Source of the DNA: Desulforhopalus sp.
GTDB lineage: Bacteria; Desulfobacterota; Desulfobulbia; Desulfobulbales; Desulfocapsaceae
Assembly (NCBI GenBank): GCA_030247675.1
Contig: JAOTRX010000009.1
Location: 156,154-220,153 of the forward strand
DNA length: 64,000 nt
Direction of reading: 5' to 3'
Made by a program: the position numbers and the translations under genes. Positions within the stretch are counted from its first letter, which is position 1. Each line of letters starts with the position of its first letter. Shown here piece after piece: positions 1 through 8,878 of the stretch. Under the pieces are notes generated by a model. It had not been told where the DNA came from. It was given only the letters and a program-made list of their open reading frames with translations, and did no database searches.

Positions 1-28
1 GGAAGAGTTCCTGGAGCCGGATATCTGA
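1..28 (+). CDS. possible 3' end of an upstream gene (partial)
   Basis: The first bases read as an open frame ending EEFLEPDI followed by TGA at 26-28. Only eight codons are inside the window, so no family can be named. It is supported only by the absence of any other explanation for these bases and by a plausible distance to the next gene. Confidence 0.25.
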
Positions 29-113
29 CAGGGAAGGGAGTGCCGCGGCCGATAATTATCTTGATAAATTTCGGTTTCCGCAGTAACAGGGGGCAAAACA
101 GAGGAGCGCGCCG

Positions 114-1577
114 TTGTTGGCGAAATGGCGCAAGTCAACCAGGTCACATCCAGTAAAGCCGGCAGCTATGAATGATACGAAGGTCTTTGCCGAACTGTTC
201 AAAATACTAGAAAGGTATTACGCCGGGCAGCAGGACGGCAAATTTCTTGACTACCACAGTCCAAGCGAGTTGCGCCGGATCCTCGGTCTGGACGCACCGG
301 GGAAGACCGGTGACTGGTCTGAGATCTTTGCCTGGGTGGAGAAGTATCTCGCCTACTCGGTAAAGACCAACCATCCGATGTTTGTCAACCGGATGTGGGT
401 GGGAGCAAATCTTCCGGCTATTGTCGGCGAGATTGTTGCCGCCGTCACCAACGCCTCGGCCTGTACCTTCGAGTCGGCCCCGGTGTCAACCCTCATGGAA
501 AAATACATGTTTAGGGAGATGCTGGATCTGGTCGGCTTCAAAAAAGGTGAGGGCCAGATGACTACCGGTTCGAGTAACGCCAACATGATCGCCATGATGG
601 CCGCACGCAATTGCGCCAACCGGTCGGTCAAGCAGGCCGGCCTCTTTGGCCAGCAGAAGCTCTTTGCCTTTGTCGGCGCGGATGCCCATTACTCCATGGA
701 CCGGGCGGCCAATATTTTGGGGATTGGCGCCGATCAGCTGATCAAGATTCCCCTCGACGCTTTTGGGGCAATGCTGCCGGACGAGCTTGAGCGGGCGATA
801 AGCCGGGTTATTGCCGCCGGCGGCCAGCCGTTTTTTGTCGCCGCCACCGCCGGAACCACCGTCCGTGGCAGTTACGATCCGATCGAGGAGCTGCTGCCGC
901 TGCGCGATACCTATGGCTTCTGGCTGCATGTCGATGGGGCCTGGGGCGGTTCGGTCGTTCTCAGTCCGTCGCTGCGTCGGAAATACCTGCAGGGGCTGGA
1001 GAATGCCGACTCTTTTACCTGGGATTTTCATAAGATGCTCGGGTCGACGCTGATGTGCAACGTTCTGCTTATCAACAATCGGGATCGTGCCCTAGCGACA
1101 GCACTCAGCGCCGGCGATGGCAGTTATCTGTTCCGCCACGAAAACACCGCCGGCATGGAAGACCTTGGGCCATCGTCGCTGCAATGCGGCCGGCGGGTCG
1201 ACAGCCTGAAATGGTTTCTTGATTGGAAATTTTTCGGCCGGGAAGGCCTTGCCGCCCGGGTGGAAAGATCTCTCGACCTGTGTGCCTACGCCGAGGAAGT
1301 GGTTACAAGGAGCCCGGAGTTGGAGCTGGTTGTACCGCGAACCTCCTTTAATATCTGCTTTCGCTTCAAGGTAGATGAAAAGAACAGCAACGCTTTAAAT
1401 CTGGCCCTGCGCACTGCGCTTTATGAAGAAGGGACCAGCATGGTCGGCATTGCCTATCTCGAAGAGAAAGCCGTCATGCGCCTTCTGGTGATCAATCCGG
1501 CGATGGAACGGGCCGACATTGACACCTTCTTCCACCGCCTGATCGTCAAGGGCCGGGAACTGCTGGCGGGGCTCTGA
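114..1577 (+). CDS. pyridoxal-phosphate-dependent decarboxylase (glutamate/aspartate/cysteine-sulfinate decarboxylase family)
   Basis: Group II PLP decarboxylase, 487 aa, typical family length. The cofactor-binding signature is clear: HVDGAWGG holds the aspartate that pairs with the pyridine nitrogen (D274), and DFHKML holds the Schiff-base lysine (K307). The family removes the alpha-carboxylate of glutamate, aspartate, cysteine sulfinate or aromatic amino acids; the sequence alone does not fix the substrate, and aspartate 1-decarboxylation for beta-alanine is one reasonable option. The TTG start at 114 is preceded by GAGGAG at 101-106 with a 7-base gap, which is better than the first ATG at 168, where no ribosome site is visible. 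A GGGCTC/GAGCCC hairpin spans the stop codon (1569-1596) before the convergent hisC. Confidence 0.85.
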   Translation: MLAKWRKSTRSHPVKPAAMNDTKVFAELFKILERYYAGQQDGKFLDYHSPSELRRILGLDAPGKTGDWSEIFAWVEKYLAYSVKTNHPMFVNRMWVGANLPAIVGEIVAAVTNASACTFESAPVSTLMEKYMFREMLDLVGFKKGEGQMTTGSSNANMIAMMAARNCANRSVKQAGLFGQQKLFAFVGADAHYSMDRAANILGIGADQLIKIPLDAFGAMLPDELERAISRVIAAGGQPFFVAATAGTTVRGSYDPIEELLPLRDTYGFWLHVDGAWGGSVVLSPSLRRKYLQGLENADSFTWDFHKMLGSTLMCNVLLINNRDRALATALSAGDGSYLFRHENTAGMEDLGPSSLQCGRRVDSLKWFLDWKFFGREGLAARVERSLDLCAYAEEVVTRSPELELVVPRTSFNICFRFKVDEKNSNALNLALRTALYEEGTSMVGIAYLEEKAVMRLLVINPAMERADIDTFFHRLIVKGRELLAGL

Positions 1578-1610
1578 GGGTCTCGCCGTTGAGCCCAGCT
1601 TGCCCTGCCG

Positions 1611-2672
1611 CTATTTCCCCGCCAGCAGCCGCAGCAGGCGGATGACTTCCGCCATCTCGTCAGCCAAACCGATGGTGATGCGCAGCCAATCCTTGATCCT
1701 CTCCATGGGGAAGCGGCGTACCAGCACGCCGTTGTCGCGCAGATACTGTTGCACCTCGGCTCCGGCCATTCCCGTCATCCTGCAAAAGACGAAATTCGCC
1801 GACGACGGTAATACCTGCATGCCAAGAGCACTCAATTCCGTGGCCGTTCTGTCCCGGGTGGCGATGATCGCCCGCCGCGTCGTCTCGAAATGCTCCCTGT
1901 CTTCGTAGGCCGCCTTGGCCCCCCGTTGGGCCACGACATCGACGGTGTAGGAGTTGAAGGAGTCGCGGATCGCTTCAAGGCCCTTGATCAGACCGGGCTC
2001 GGCAAAGGCCATACCCACCCGCAGACCGGCCAGCGACCGGGCCTTCGACATGGTCTGGATAACCAGCAGGTTGTCGTAGCGGCTGGTGAGGGGGATGACC
2101 GATTCGGCGCCGAAATCGACATAGGCCTCATCAACGATAATCAGGGTGTCCGGCCTGTGCTGCAACAGTTCCTCAATCTTTTCCGCACTGACGGCAATAC
2201 CCGTCGGGGCATTGGGATTAGTGAGGAGAAAGCCCTTGAGGTTGTTAGGGTAGGCGGTGAAATCGATAGTGAAATCTTCGGTCAGGGGAACGGTCAGGTG
2301 GGGAATGGCAAACATCGCTGCGTAGACCGGATAAAAGGAATAGGTGATGTCCGGGAAGGCGATGGTGTCGGTGCGATTAAAAAAGGCCGGGAAGGCCATG
2401 GCCAGGACCTCGTCGGAGCCATTGCCGACAAAAACCTGCTCTATCGCCAGGTCGTGGTAATCGGCCAGGGTGCCGCGCAGGGCGGCGGCGGTTGGGTCGG
2501 GGTACAAGCGCGCCTCCAGGCCGGTCACCGAATGCATCGCCTCGATGACCCGTTGTGAGGCCGGATAGGGATTTTCGTTGGTGTTCAGTTTGATAAAACG
2601 CCGGTCTTTCGGCTGCTCGCCCGGCACGTAGGGTTTGATGTTTTTGACGGTATCGCTGTAAAACTTATTCAT
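1611..2672 (-). CDS. hisC: histidinol-phosphate aminotransferase
   Basis: Class I/II aminotransferase of the HisC type, which converts imidazole-acetol phosphate and glutamate to histidinol phosphate. Length is 353 aa. Landmarks are NTNENPYPAS near the N-terminus, FVGNGSDE around residue 83, TNPNAPTG (about 151), DEAYVDF (D181) and the PLP lysine K210 in TMSKARSLAGLR. The ATG at 2672 is chosen because AAGGAA lies six bases upstream; a GTG at 2693 in the same frame would add seven residues and lie over that ribosome site. It stands alone, with no other his genes in view, so a role with other aromatic 2-oxo acids cannot be excluded. Confidence 0.9.
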   Translation of the reverse strand: MNKFYSDTVKNIKPYVPGEQPKDRRFIKLNTNENPYPASQRVIEAMHSVTGLEARLYPDPTAAALRGTLADYHDLAIEQVFVGNGSDEVLAMAFPAFFNRTDTIAFPDITYSFYPVYAAMFAIPHLTVPLTEDFTIDFTAYPNNLKGFLLTNPNAPTGIAVSAEKIEELLQHRPDTLIIVDEAYVDFGAESVIPLTSRYDNLLVIQTMSKARSLAGLRVGMAFAEPGLIKGLEAIRDSFNSYTVDVVAQRGAKAAYEDREHFETTRRAIIATRDRTATELSALGMQVLPSSANFVFCRMTGMAGAEVQQYLRDNGVLVRRFPMERIKDWLRITIGLADEMAEVIRLLRLLAGK

Positions 2673-3033
2673 AAAAAGTTCCTTGTTAATCACCAGTCAT
2701 TATCGAAAAACTATCGGAGAAAGGATTGCCTCATGTGCGGCAAACTATCTCTCTCCCGGCTTTTCAGCAAGCATTTTGTGATGGGCAAAGCTCCGACGGC
2801 AGGTTGGGTAGTTTCGGCTATCTCGGCAAGGATAAGGGTATCTGGCAAAACATAACGAGGGGTTTTGCAAATTTGCCGGGAGTCAGCTACAATAGCGCCG
2901 TCATGGCCGGTGGAAATGGCCATGAGGTGTTTTCAAGCAGGCGGGTATATTCAAGAGATCCCGAGGCCGGCTGTCGATCTGTAAGCGGCCGGCTGCCGTG
3001 GGGGACTCATAAATTGGTACACGGTGTAGCGAT
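2673..3033. other. intergenic region between hisC and the DUF2058 gene
   Basis: This 361-base gap separates two divergent genes, so it should hold both promoters, but I cannot pick convincing -35/-10 pairs. It contains a perfect 8-bp inverted repeat, TCATGGCC at 2901-2908 and GGCCATGA at 2918-2925 with a 9-base loop. It also has a direct repeat, GGCCGGCTG, at 2965-2973 and 2987-2995. No gene is supported here. Confidence 0.5.
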
Positions 3034-3579
3034 ATGGGAAAGTCATTTCAGGAACAATTGCTGAAACTTGGGCTGGTCGAAAAGAAGCAGGTGAAAGAGG
3101 CCAAGAAAGAGCAGCATCAAAAGAAAAAACAGCAGGTTGCCAAGAATGCGGTGATTGTTGATGAAAATGCCCTGCTGGCGCAACAGGCGATGGAAAAAAA
3201 GAAGGCGAGGGCGCGGGAGCTGAATCTTGAGCGTGAGGCAAAACTGCAGAAAAGGGCGGAGGAGGCGAGGGTCCGTCAGCTTATCGAGGAGCACAAGCTG
3301 GCAAGGGACGAAAAGGGAGTTGCCTACCGTTTCAATGTCCGGGGGATAATCCAGCGGATCTTTGTTGCCCAGGATGTCGCCGACCGTTTAAGCAATGGCA
3401 GTTTAGGCATTGTTGTCCTTGGTGACCGGTGCGAGATCATTCCACGGACCATCGCCGAGAAGATACAGACGATCAACGACACACTCTTTATCATCCTTAA
3501 TGCCCCACCCGCCGGGACCGAACAGGACCCGGACGACCCTTACGCCGCCTACAAAATCCCCGACGACCTTATGTGGTAA
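3034..3579 (+). CDS. DUF2058 family protein (YaiL-like)
   Basis: A 181-aa soluble protein with the usual DUF2058 layout: a GKSFQEQLLKLGLVEKKQ start, a long charged, probably helical Lys/Glu-rich stretch (about residues 20-90), and a small C-terminal domain containing YRFNVRGIIQRIFV. The family is described as nucleoid/polynucleotide-associated, with no proven reaction. It has its own leader and no coupling to a neighbour. It converges with the downstream minus-strand pair; only four bases separate the stop codons. Confidence 0.85.
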   Translation: MGKSFQEQLLKLGLVEKKQVKEAKKEQHQKKKQQVAKNAVIVDENALLAQQAMEKKKARARELNLEREAKLQKRAEEARVRQLIEEHKLARDEKGVAYRFNVRGIIQRIFVAQDVADRLSNGSLGIVVLGDRCEIIPRTIAEKIQTINDTLFIILNAPPAGTEQDPDDPYAAYKIPDDLMW

Positions 3580-3583
3580 CCGG

Positions 3584-4195
3584 CTATTTGGCACTGACGT
3601 GCGGTACAAGGCTCAAACGCAGGGCCTGCGGCTGGGCGCTGATGTCGGTGATCCGGGTTTTGATGGTGACGATCTTGGCCCCGGACTTGGCAATGATTGG
3701 GTCAAGATTCTGCAGGGTGATGGGGAATTCCTGGCCGTTGAGCATGGCAACCAGTGCCTGGCCGATGTCGGCGTTGGCATCTCTGCCCCCGGGGGTGAGG
3801 TTTTTTACCACCGGTTTGACAAAGAGGATCTGCTGGGCGGCGTCGTAACGGAGTGTAGCATTGGCCTGCACATCTATCTCCACCGCCCCGACCTTCAGTT
3901 TTATTTCATGGCCGGAAATCTCGGTGGCAAATCCGAGATTGCTGCCCGCCAACTGCAGACGGCAGGCCAGCTGATTGTTGCCAAACTGGAAGTCGCGGAT
4001 ATTTTTGATGATAATGTCCCCTTGCACGACTTTAGAGCGGGCATCGACGCGCAGGGGCAGGATAGCGGTGATTGCCTTGGCAATCACCGATTCCGGCAGC
4101 ATGAGGGTGATAACATCCTCGACGGCCGCCCGTGATATCTGTGCGGAAAAGATCAATGAAATGGTAAGTATTACAAGCGAGAGTTTTCGAATCAT
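3584..4195 (-). CDS. secreted protein of unknown function with signal peptide
   Basis: Not recognised. The 203-aa product starts MIRKLSLVILTISLIFSAQISRA, a standard Sec signal peptide with cleavage expected after SRA, so it should act in the periplasm or outer membrane. The mature part is rich in alternating beta-type stretches and carries no cysteine pair or catalytic motif that I can see. The ATG at 4195 overlaps the stop of the upstream membrane protein as ATGA, which implies translational coupling. A start further upstream (4264) would overlap that gene heavily and hide the signal peptide, so it is rejected. Confidence 0.75.
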   Translation of the reverse strand: MIRKLSLVILTISLIFSAQISRAAVEDVITLMLPESVIAKAITAILPLRVDARSKVVQGDIIIKNIRDFQFGNNQLACRLQLAGSNLGFATEISGHEIKLKVGAVEIDVQANATLRYDAAQQILFVKPVVKNLTPGGRDANADIGQALVAMLNGQEFPITLQNLDPIIAKSGAKIVTIKTRITDISAQPQALRLSLVPHVSAK

Positions 4196-5181
4196 GGCGG
4201 TCCCTGGTTGTTTTTGCGTGCTTGAAAATGCGGTAGTAATAACGATTGCAGCAATAAAGTGCAAGCCATAAAAAGTCCGACAAGGGTGGCCTGGTCCCGG
4301 TAATCCCTGTGATAATGATGGCTTGTGCTGGAAAAGCTGGTAGGCGTGAGAAAATGGCCGCGAAAGGAAACGCGGCCGGAGTCCATCGGTTGGCTGCCGA
4401 TGACGCGAATCTGTTCTCCGGCAAATGTTCGTAAGGTTTGGCTTTCGGCAAAATAATGGGCGCGATCAAAGGCGATGGGTTTGCCCGGACGCGCTTCTTT
4501 CAGGCGCAGGGTGTGGATGGAATAGGTGTCAGCTGCCTCCAGTTGTGGCAGGAAAAGGATCGGTCCGAGGAGATAGCAGGCAAGGAGAACAAGGCCACTG
4601 GCGGCCTTTGCCGGGCCCGGTTGACAAAGTGGTGCGCTGCAGCGGAGGCTGCCTTTCCAGCACCAGATAAGGACAACGATGCCCACCAGAGTGAGGCCGA
4701 GAATCACCGGATGCTCCGGCCAGGCCCGGTCGAGGTGTTGCATCGTCCAGGAATAGGGGGCAATAAAGTGGACGCCGTTGCCCCATTTTATCTCCAGGCT
4801 ATCGAGGATCAGGTGCACAAGGCAGTTGCTGCCGAGAATCATGAATATCCTGCCGCTTTGCGCAGTATAGCAGGCGAGGGCCGCCGAGCCGAATAGGCAG
4901 AAGAACAGGCTGGCCTGGGCGGTGCAGTACAGCCGCAGGTCGTAGGGGTCGAAGATCTCCAGGGGGATGAGGCATTTTAGGACAATCCATGGCAGGTCGG
5001 GGATGATGCAGGCAATGATCACCCAGATCAGCTGGTCTCTTCGCAGCAGCAGGCCGCTCAGTGGGGCCTGGATGCCGATGTGGCAAAGGGTGTTTGGCAA
5101 GGCTGTCGTGGTAATTTGGGGGTGGAATATGGGCAAGGGGAAAATAAATTGGTCCTGCGTGGAGGTATCCTGCCCGGCCAT
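4192..5181 (-). CDS. multi-spanning inner-membrane protein (DUF457/YdjM-like metal-dependent hydrolase family)
   Basis: About 329 aa with several hydrophobic segments: LIWVIIACIIPDLPWIVL, ASLFFCLFGSAALAC, VILGLTLVGIVVLIWCW, LVLLACYLLGPILFL and LVGLFMACTLLLQSLLL. The segment HLILDSLEIKWGNGVHF resembles the His/Asp core of membrane-bound metal-dependent hydrolases of the DUF457/YdjM group; the assignment rests on that motif and the membrane pattern. The start is uncertain (ATG 5181 chosen; an in-frame TTG lies nearer the conserved part). It is coupled by ATGA to the secreted protein at 3584-4195, so the two probably work together at the envelope. Confidence 0.65.
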   Translation of the reverse strand: MAGQDTSTQDQFIFPLPIFHPQITTTALPNTLCHIGIQAPLSGLLLRRDQLIWVIIACIIPDLPWIVLKCLIPLEIFDPYDLRLYCTAQASLFFCLFGSAALACYTAQSGRIFMILGSNCLVHLILDSLEIKWGNGVHFIAPYSWTMQHLDRAWPEHPVILGLTLVGIVVLIWCWKGSLRCSAPLCQPGPAKAASGLVLLACYLLGPILFLPQLEAADTYSIHTLRLKEARPGKPIAFDRAHYFAESQTLRTFAGEQIRVIGSQPMDSGRVSFRGHFLTPTSFSSTSHHYHRDYRDQATLVGLFMACTLLLQSLLLPHFQARKNNQGPP

Positions 5182-5268
5182 TGACGGCAACACTCTAGTG
5201 CATCGTCGCGGCCTGCACAAGGCCTCTGTTTTACCGCAAGTGTGCATTTCTGCTGTGAGGTGCCGGTC

Positions 5269-6627
5269 ATGAGCCAGGCACCGATCCTCACCGTCGCCGC
5301 CGATTGTCTCTTAACCGGCATTGATATCCCCCTTGAAGAGGCCCTTAAAGACCGTCTGACCATCACCAATCCACAGTATACCGCGGCCAAACGCTATGGC
5401 CGGTGGATCGGCAAAAAGCTCAAACCGCAGTTGAAATACTACGAGCCGGTGCCCGAGGGCCTGCGTTTTCCCAGGGGCTTTGCCAACCAGGCGGTGTTGC
5501 TTTGCCGGGACCACTGTGGCAGCGATCCGCAGATCGTCGACAAGCGGCGGCTTCTGCCGGAGGTCGCTTTTACCTTTTTAGGTGAACTCCGCCCCTACCA
5601 GCAGGCGGCGGTGGCGGCGGCCACCGGCAAATCCTTCGGGGTCATCGAGGCCGGTACCGGCAGCGGCAAAACGGTCATGGCCCTTGCCCTCATTGCCCTG
5701 CGGCGGCAGCCTGCCCTGGTGGTCGTTCATACCAAGGAGCTGTTTTATCAATGGCAGGAGCGGGTGCAGAGCTTTCTCGGTCAGGAGCCGGGCCTGGTGG
5801 GTGACGGTAAATTTGAACTCCTGCCGGTAACGGTCGGTATCGTCAATAGTGTGCGCAGCCATCTGGCCGAACTCATCCCCCATTTCGGTCACCTGGTCGT
5901 CGATGAATGCCACCGGGTCCCCGCCAATCTCTTCACCGATGTGGTTTCGCAGTTTGACTGCCAGTATCTCCTTGGACTGTCGGCCACCGCCTTTCGCAGC
6001 GACGAGGAAACCACCAAGCTGATCTATTACTTTATGGGTGATTGTCTGCACCGGGTCGACCGCGACGAACTCAAATCGACCGGGGCCATTCTCGCCCCCT
6101 TGGTTATCCGGACGCCGACTGCCTTTACCTATCGCTATCGCGGCGATTACCAGGCGCTGATCAAGGCCCTGGTGCAGCATGAAGGTCGGAATATGCAGAT
6201 CCTCGGCGATATCATCAAGATCGTCGGCGAGGGGGAGGGCGGCACGGTGCTGGTGGTGTCCGACCGGATCAGCCATTGCCGCTTTTTCGTCGAGAAATTG
6301 CAGGGGCGGGGGGTGAAGGCGGCGCTACTGTACGGCGGCATAAGTCCCGATGAGCGCAATGCCGTGGTCGCGGCGGTACGGGGTGGCGAGATTGCGGTAC
6401 TGGTCGCCACCCTGCAGCTGATCGGTGAGGGCTTTGACTGTCCGGGGCTGTCAAGCCTGTTTCTCACCACGCCCATCAGCTTTGAGGGGCGGCTGCTGCA
6501 GGTCATTGGCCGCATCCTCCGCCCTGCCGCCAATAAGCGGGCCAGGGTCTTTGATTATCTGGATGAAAATGTTCCAGCCCTTCGCCGTTCAGCCAAGGCC
6601 AGGAGCCTTGTTTTGTCGCAACTTTAA
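5269..6627 (+). CDS. superfamily 2 DNA/RNA helicase (XPB/Res-type)
   Basis: A 452-aa SF2 helicase. Walker A GTGSGKT is at residues 129-135, the Walker B box is DECH (212-215), SATAF is motif III, and motif VI is QVIGRILRP from residue 411. This layout resembles the XPB/RadD/type III restriction Res helicase core rather than a DEAD-box RNA helicase. There is a short N-terminal region of about 110 residues before motif Q/I. No methylase or nuclease lies next to it, so a housekeeping repair role is more likely than restriction. The ATG at 5269 has GAGG eight bases upstream; the in-frame GTG at 5242 has no such site. Confidence 0.85.
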   Translation: MSQAPILTVAADCLLTGIDIPLEEALKDRLTITNPQYTAAKRYGRWIGKKLKPQLKYYEPVPEGLRFPRGFANQAVLLCRDHCGSDPQIVDKRRLLPEVAFTFLGELRPYQQAAVAAATGKSFGVIEAGTGSGKTVMALALIALRRQPALVVVHTKELFYQWQERVQSFLGQEPGLVGDGKFELLPVTVGIVNSVRSHLAELIPHFGHLVVDECHRVPANLFTDVVSQFDCQYLLGLSATAFRSDEETTKLIYYFMGDCLHRVDRDELKSTGAILAPLVIRTPTAFTYRYRGDYQALIKALVQHEGRNMQILGDIIKIVGEGEGGTVLVVSDRISHCRFFVEKLQGRGVKAALLYGGISPDERNAVVAAVRGGEIAVLVATLQLIGEGFDCPGLSSLFLTTPISFEGRLLQVIGRILRPAANKRARVFDYLDENVPALRRSAKARSLVLSQL

Positions 6628-6737
6628 TGGCTTATCGGGAAAGCCCGATGCTCGGTTGCCGATGAAACTGTTCTTGCATCTTTCGTGTGAATAAGGTATC
6701 CTGTCGAGTTTCAAACAATCATATTTGGACTTTCAAG

Positions 6738-6767
6738 GCACTGCTAGTTAGGGAGAGTGCTTTTTTT
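6738..6767 (+). terminator. weak intrinsic terminator or leader hairpin
   Basis: GCACT (6738-6742) pairs with AGTGC (6756-6760), followed at once by seven T residues. The stem is only five base pairs, so termination would be partial. It sits between the helicase and typA and could end the first or attenuate the second. Confidence 0.45.
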
Positions 6768-6846
6768 ATTTCTAATTTCAAGTTGTTATAGTCTTTGTGG
6801 CAACGGTGCAAGGTCATCGCTCTCGGCGGACCTTGAAGGATGCAGG

Positions 6847-8646
6847 ATGGAACAGAAGAAGATTCGCAACGTGGCGATCATTGCCCACGTTGATCATGGC
6901 AAGACAACCCTGGTAGACCAGCTTTTTAAACAATCCGGGATGTTCCGCGACAACCAGGAGGTCACCGAAAGGTTGATGGACTCCATGGATCTGGAGCGGG
7001 AGCGCGGCATCACCATTACCGCCAAAAACGGTTCCTACCAGTACAAAGACTATTGGATCAACATTATTGATACCCCGGGCCATGCCGACTTTGGCGGTCA
7101 GGTTGAGCGTGTATTGCAGATGGCCGACGGCGCCCTGCTTCTCGTCGATGCCCAGGAAGGGCCGATGCCGCAGACCTATTTTGTTCTAAAAAAGGCCCTG
7201 CAGAACAAGCTGCCGGTCATTGTCGTCATCAATAAGATCGACAAACCGGCCGCCCGCTGCAGCTGGGTGGTCAACGAGGTCTTCGATCTCTTCGTCAAAC
7301 TTGACGCCCCGGATGATGTTCTTGATTTTCCGGTGGTGTACGCCTCGGCCAAGAATGGCTACTCCCTCCTTAATCCCGAGGATCCGGTGGAGAAGGCGAC
7401 CGGTATGGCCCATATCAGCCAGATGATCGTCGATCACACCCCCGCCCCCAGTGGCTCCAGCGAGGCGAGTCTGCAGATGCAGGTCGGAACCATCGATTAT
7501 TCTCCCTACCTGGGACGCCTTGGTATCGGCAAGGTGGTTAACGGCACGATGCGCCTCAATCAACCCATCGTTGTCGCCCGGCGCGACGGCTCCATCAGCC
7601 CGGTGCGGATCTCCAAGATCTTCCGTTTCGAGTGTGATGCCAAGGTGGCGGTCGAGTCGGCGGGTGTCGGCGAGATTGTCGCGGTTGCCGGCATGGACGA
7701 TGTGACCGTCGGAGTCACCTTTACCGATCCCGACAATCCCCAGCCGCTGCCGCTGATCACCATCGATCCGCCGACCATTTCCATGAACTTCATCCCCAAC
7801 GATTCGCCCTTTGCCGGCAAGGAGGGGAAATTCGTCACCTCCCGGCATATCGGCGATCGTCTGCAGCGCGAGGTCCTGGCCGATGTCGCCCTGCACTACG
7901 AGGTGCTGACCGATGCGGTGGGCTTCAAGGTTTCCGGTCGCGGCGAGCTGCATCTATCCATCCTCATTGAGAAAATGCGCCGTGAGGGCTATGAATTCCA
8001 GGTCACCAGGCCGCGGGTCATCATGAAGGAGGAAGACGGCAAATTGCTTGAGCCCTACGAACGGCTTACCGTCGATGTTGATGAACTGTATCAGGGCGCG
8101 GTAATCGAAAAGCTCGGCAAACTGAAAGGCCAGATGGAAGAGATGGATACCAGCCGCGGCATGGTCCGCCTGGTTTTCACCATCCCGACCCGCGGCCTGC
8201 TCGGCTACCGTTCACAGTTTATGACCGATACCAAGGGCATGGGCATGATGGCCTATGTCTTTTCCGAATACGGACCTTACGCCGGCGACATCGTCAACCG
8301 GGTCAACGGTGTTTTGGTGGTCAAGGACCCTTGCACAGCGGTGGCTTTCGCCTTATTTAATCTCCAGGAGCGCGGCAAACTCTTCATTCATCCCGGCGCT
8401 CCCCTGTACCAAGGGCAGATAATCGGCGAAAACAGCAGGTCGGTCGATATGGTGGTCAATCCGGGAAAAGGCAAAAAGCTCACCAATATGCGGGCCTCGG
8501 GCACCGATGAGGCGGTGGTTCTGACGCCGCCGGTGGCCATGACCCTGGAAGATTGCATCGCCTATATCAATGACGACGAACTGGTCGAGGTGACACCGGC
8601 CTCGATCCGTCTGCGGAAGAGACCAGAGGTGAAGATTAAAGGGTAA
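6847..8646 (+). CDS. typA: ribosome-associated GTPase TypA/BipA
   Basis: Translational GTPase of the EF-G/LepA class, 599 aa, the normal BipA length. The G domain begins with RNVAIIAHVDHGKTTL (G1, residues 13-20), then GITI (G2), DTPGH (G3) and NKID (G4). The C-terminal half carries the family pattern GRGELHLSILIEKMRREGYE and TRGLLGYRSQF. It binds the 70S ribosome and affects assembly and stress responses. The ATG at 6847 is chosen because the homologous region starts there and AAGGA lies six bases upstream; an in-frame upstream ATG-proximal extension is not conserved-looking. Confidence 0.95.
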   Translation: MEQKKIRNVAIIAHVDHGKTTLVDQLFKQSGMFRDNQEVTERLMDSMDLERERGITITAKNGSYQYKDYWINIIDTPGHADFGGQVERVLQMADGALLLVDAQEGPMPQTYFVLKKALQNKLPVIVVINKIDKPAARCSWVVNEVFDLFVKLDAPDDVLDFPVVYASAKNGYSLLNPEDPVEKATGMAHISQMIVDHTPAPSGSSEASLQMQVGTIDYSPYLGRLGIGKVVNGTMRLNQPIVVARRDGSISPVRISKIFRFECDAKVAVESAGVGEIVAVAGMDDVTVGVTFTDPDNPQPLPLITIDPPTISMNFIPNDSPFAGKEGKFVTSRHIGDRLQREVLADVALHYEVLTDAVGFKVSGRGELHLSILIEKMRREGYEFQVTRPRVIMKEEDGKLLEPYERLTVDVDELYQGAVIEKLGKLKGQMEEMDTSRGMVRLVFTIPTRGLLGYRSQFMTDTKGMGMMAYVFSEYGPYAGDIVNRVNGVLVVKDPCTAVAFALFNLQERGKLFIHPGAPLYQGQIIGENSRSVDMVVNPGKGKKLTNMRASGTDEAVVLTPPVAMTLEDCIAYINDDELVEVTPASIRLRKRPEVKIKG

Positions 8647-8709
8647 TTTCATTGTCAATCAAAAAGCACCTTCCGCTTGCGGCTTGGCCATCTTGATTGA
8701 CAAATGAAA
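8647..8709. repeat. long inverted repeat downstream of typA
   Basis: TTTCATTGTCAATCAA at 8647-8662 is mirrored by TTGATTGACAAATGAAA at 8693-8709; the arms are complementary over 16 bases with one unpaired A. The 30-base spacer holds a second partial pairing partner, AAGCACCTT, which can pair with AAGGTGC just outside the right arm (8711-8717). There is no T tract, so it is not a textbook terminator. The right arm abuts the ribosome site of the small gene at 8721. Confidence 0.6.
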
Positions 8710-8720
8710 TAAGGTGCCAC

Positions 8721-8816
8721 ATGAAAGAATGGGCGATTTTGTTTGGGGCAGTGGTAATCGGTCTGGCGACTATCGGATTTGTCGCCAAAAGGTTCGGCGG
8801 CAGCTGCCCACCCTGA
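8721..8816 (+). CDS. small single-pass membrane protein (31 aa)
   Basis: A short frame too small for routine calling: MKEWAILFGAVVIGLATIGF followed by VAKRFGGSCPP and TGA. AAGG lies six bases before the ATG. Residues 4-20 form one hydrophobic helix, and the positively charged tail (KR) would face the cytoplasm. No family is recognised. The combination of start, ribosome site and a clean transmembrane helix makes expression likely, but this is not proof. The long inverted repeat immediately upstream could hide or expose its ribosome site. Confidence 0.5.
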   Translation: MKEWAILFGAVVIGLATIGFVAKRFGGSCPP

Positions 8817-8878
8817 GTCATGGCCTACGGATCCATAGGTATGGGTCTTTTAGGTTACTGGCTGTTGAGTACCGTGTT

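Noticed and set aside
1569..1596. GGGCTC/GAGCCC hairpin at the end of the decarboxylase as a terminator
   Set aside because: No T tract; it overlaps the stop codon, so it is only mentioned in the gene entry.
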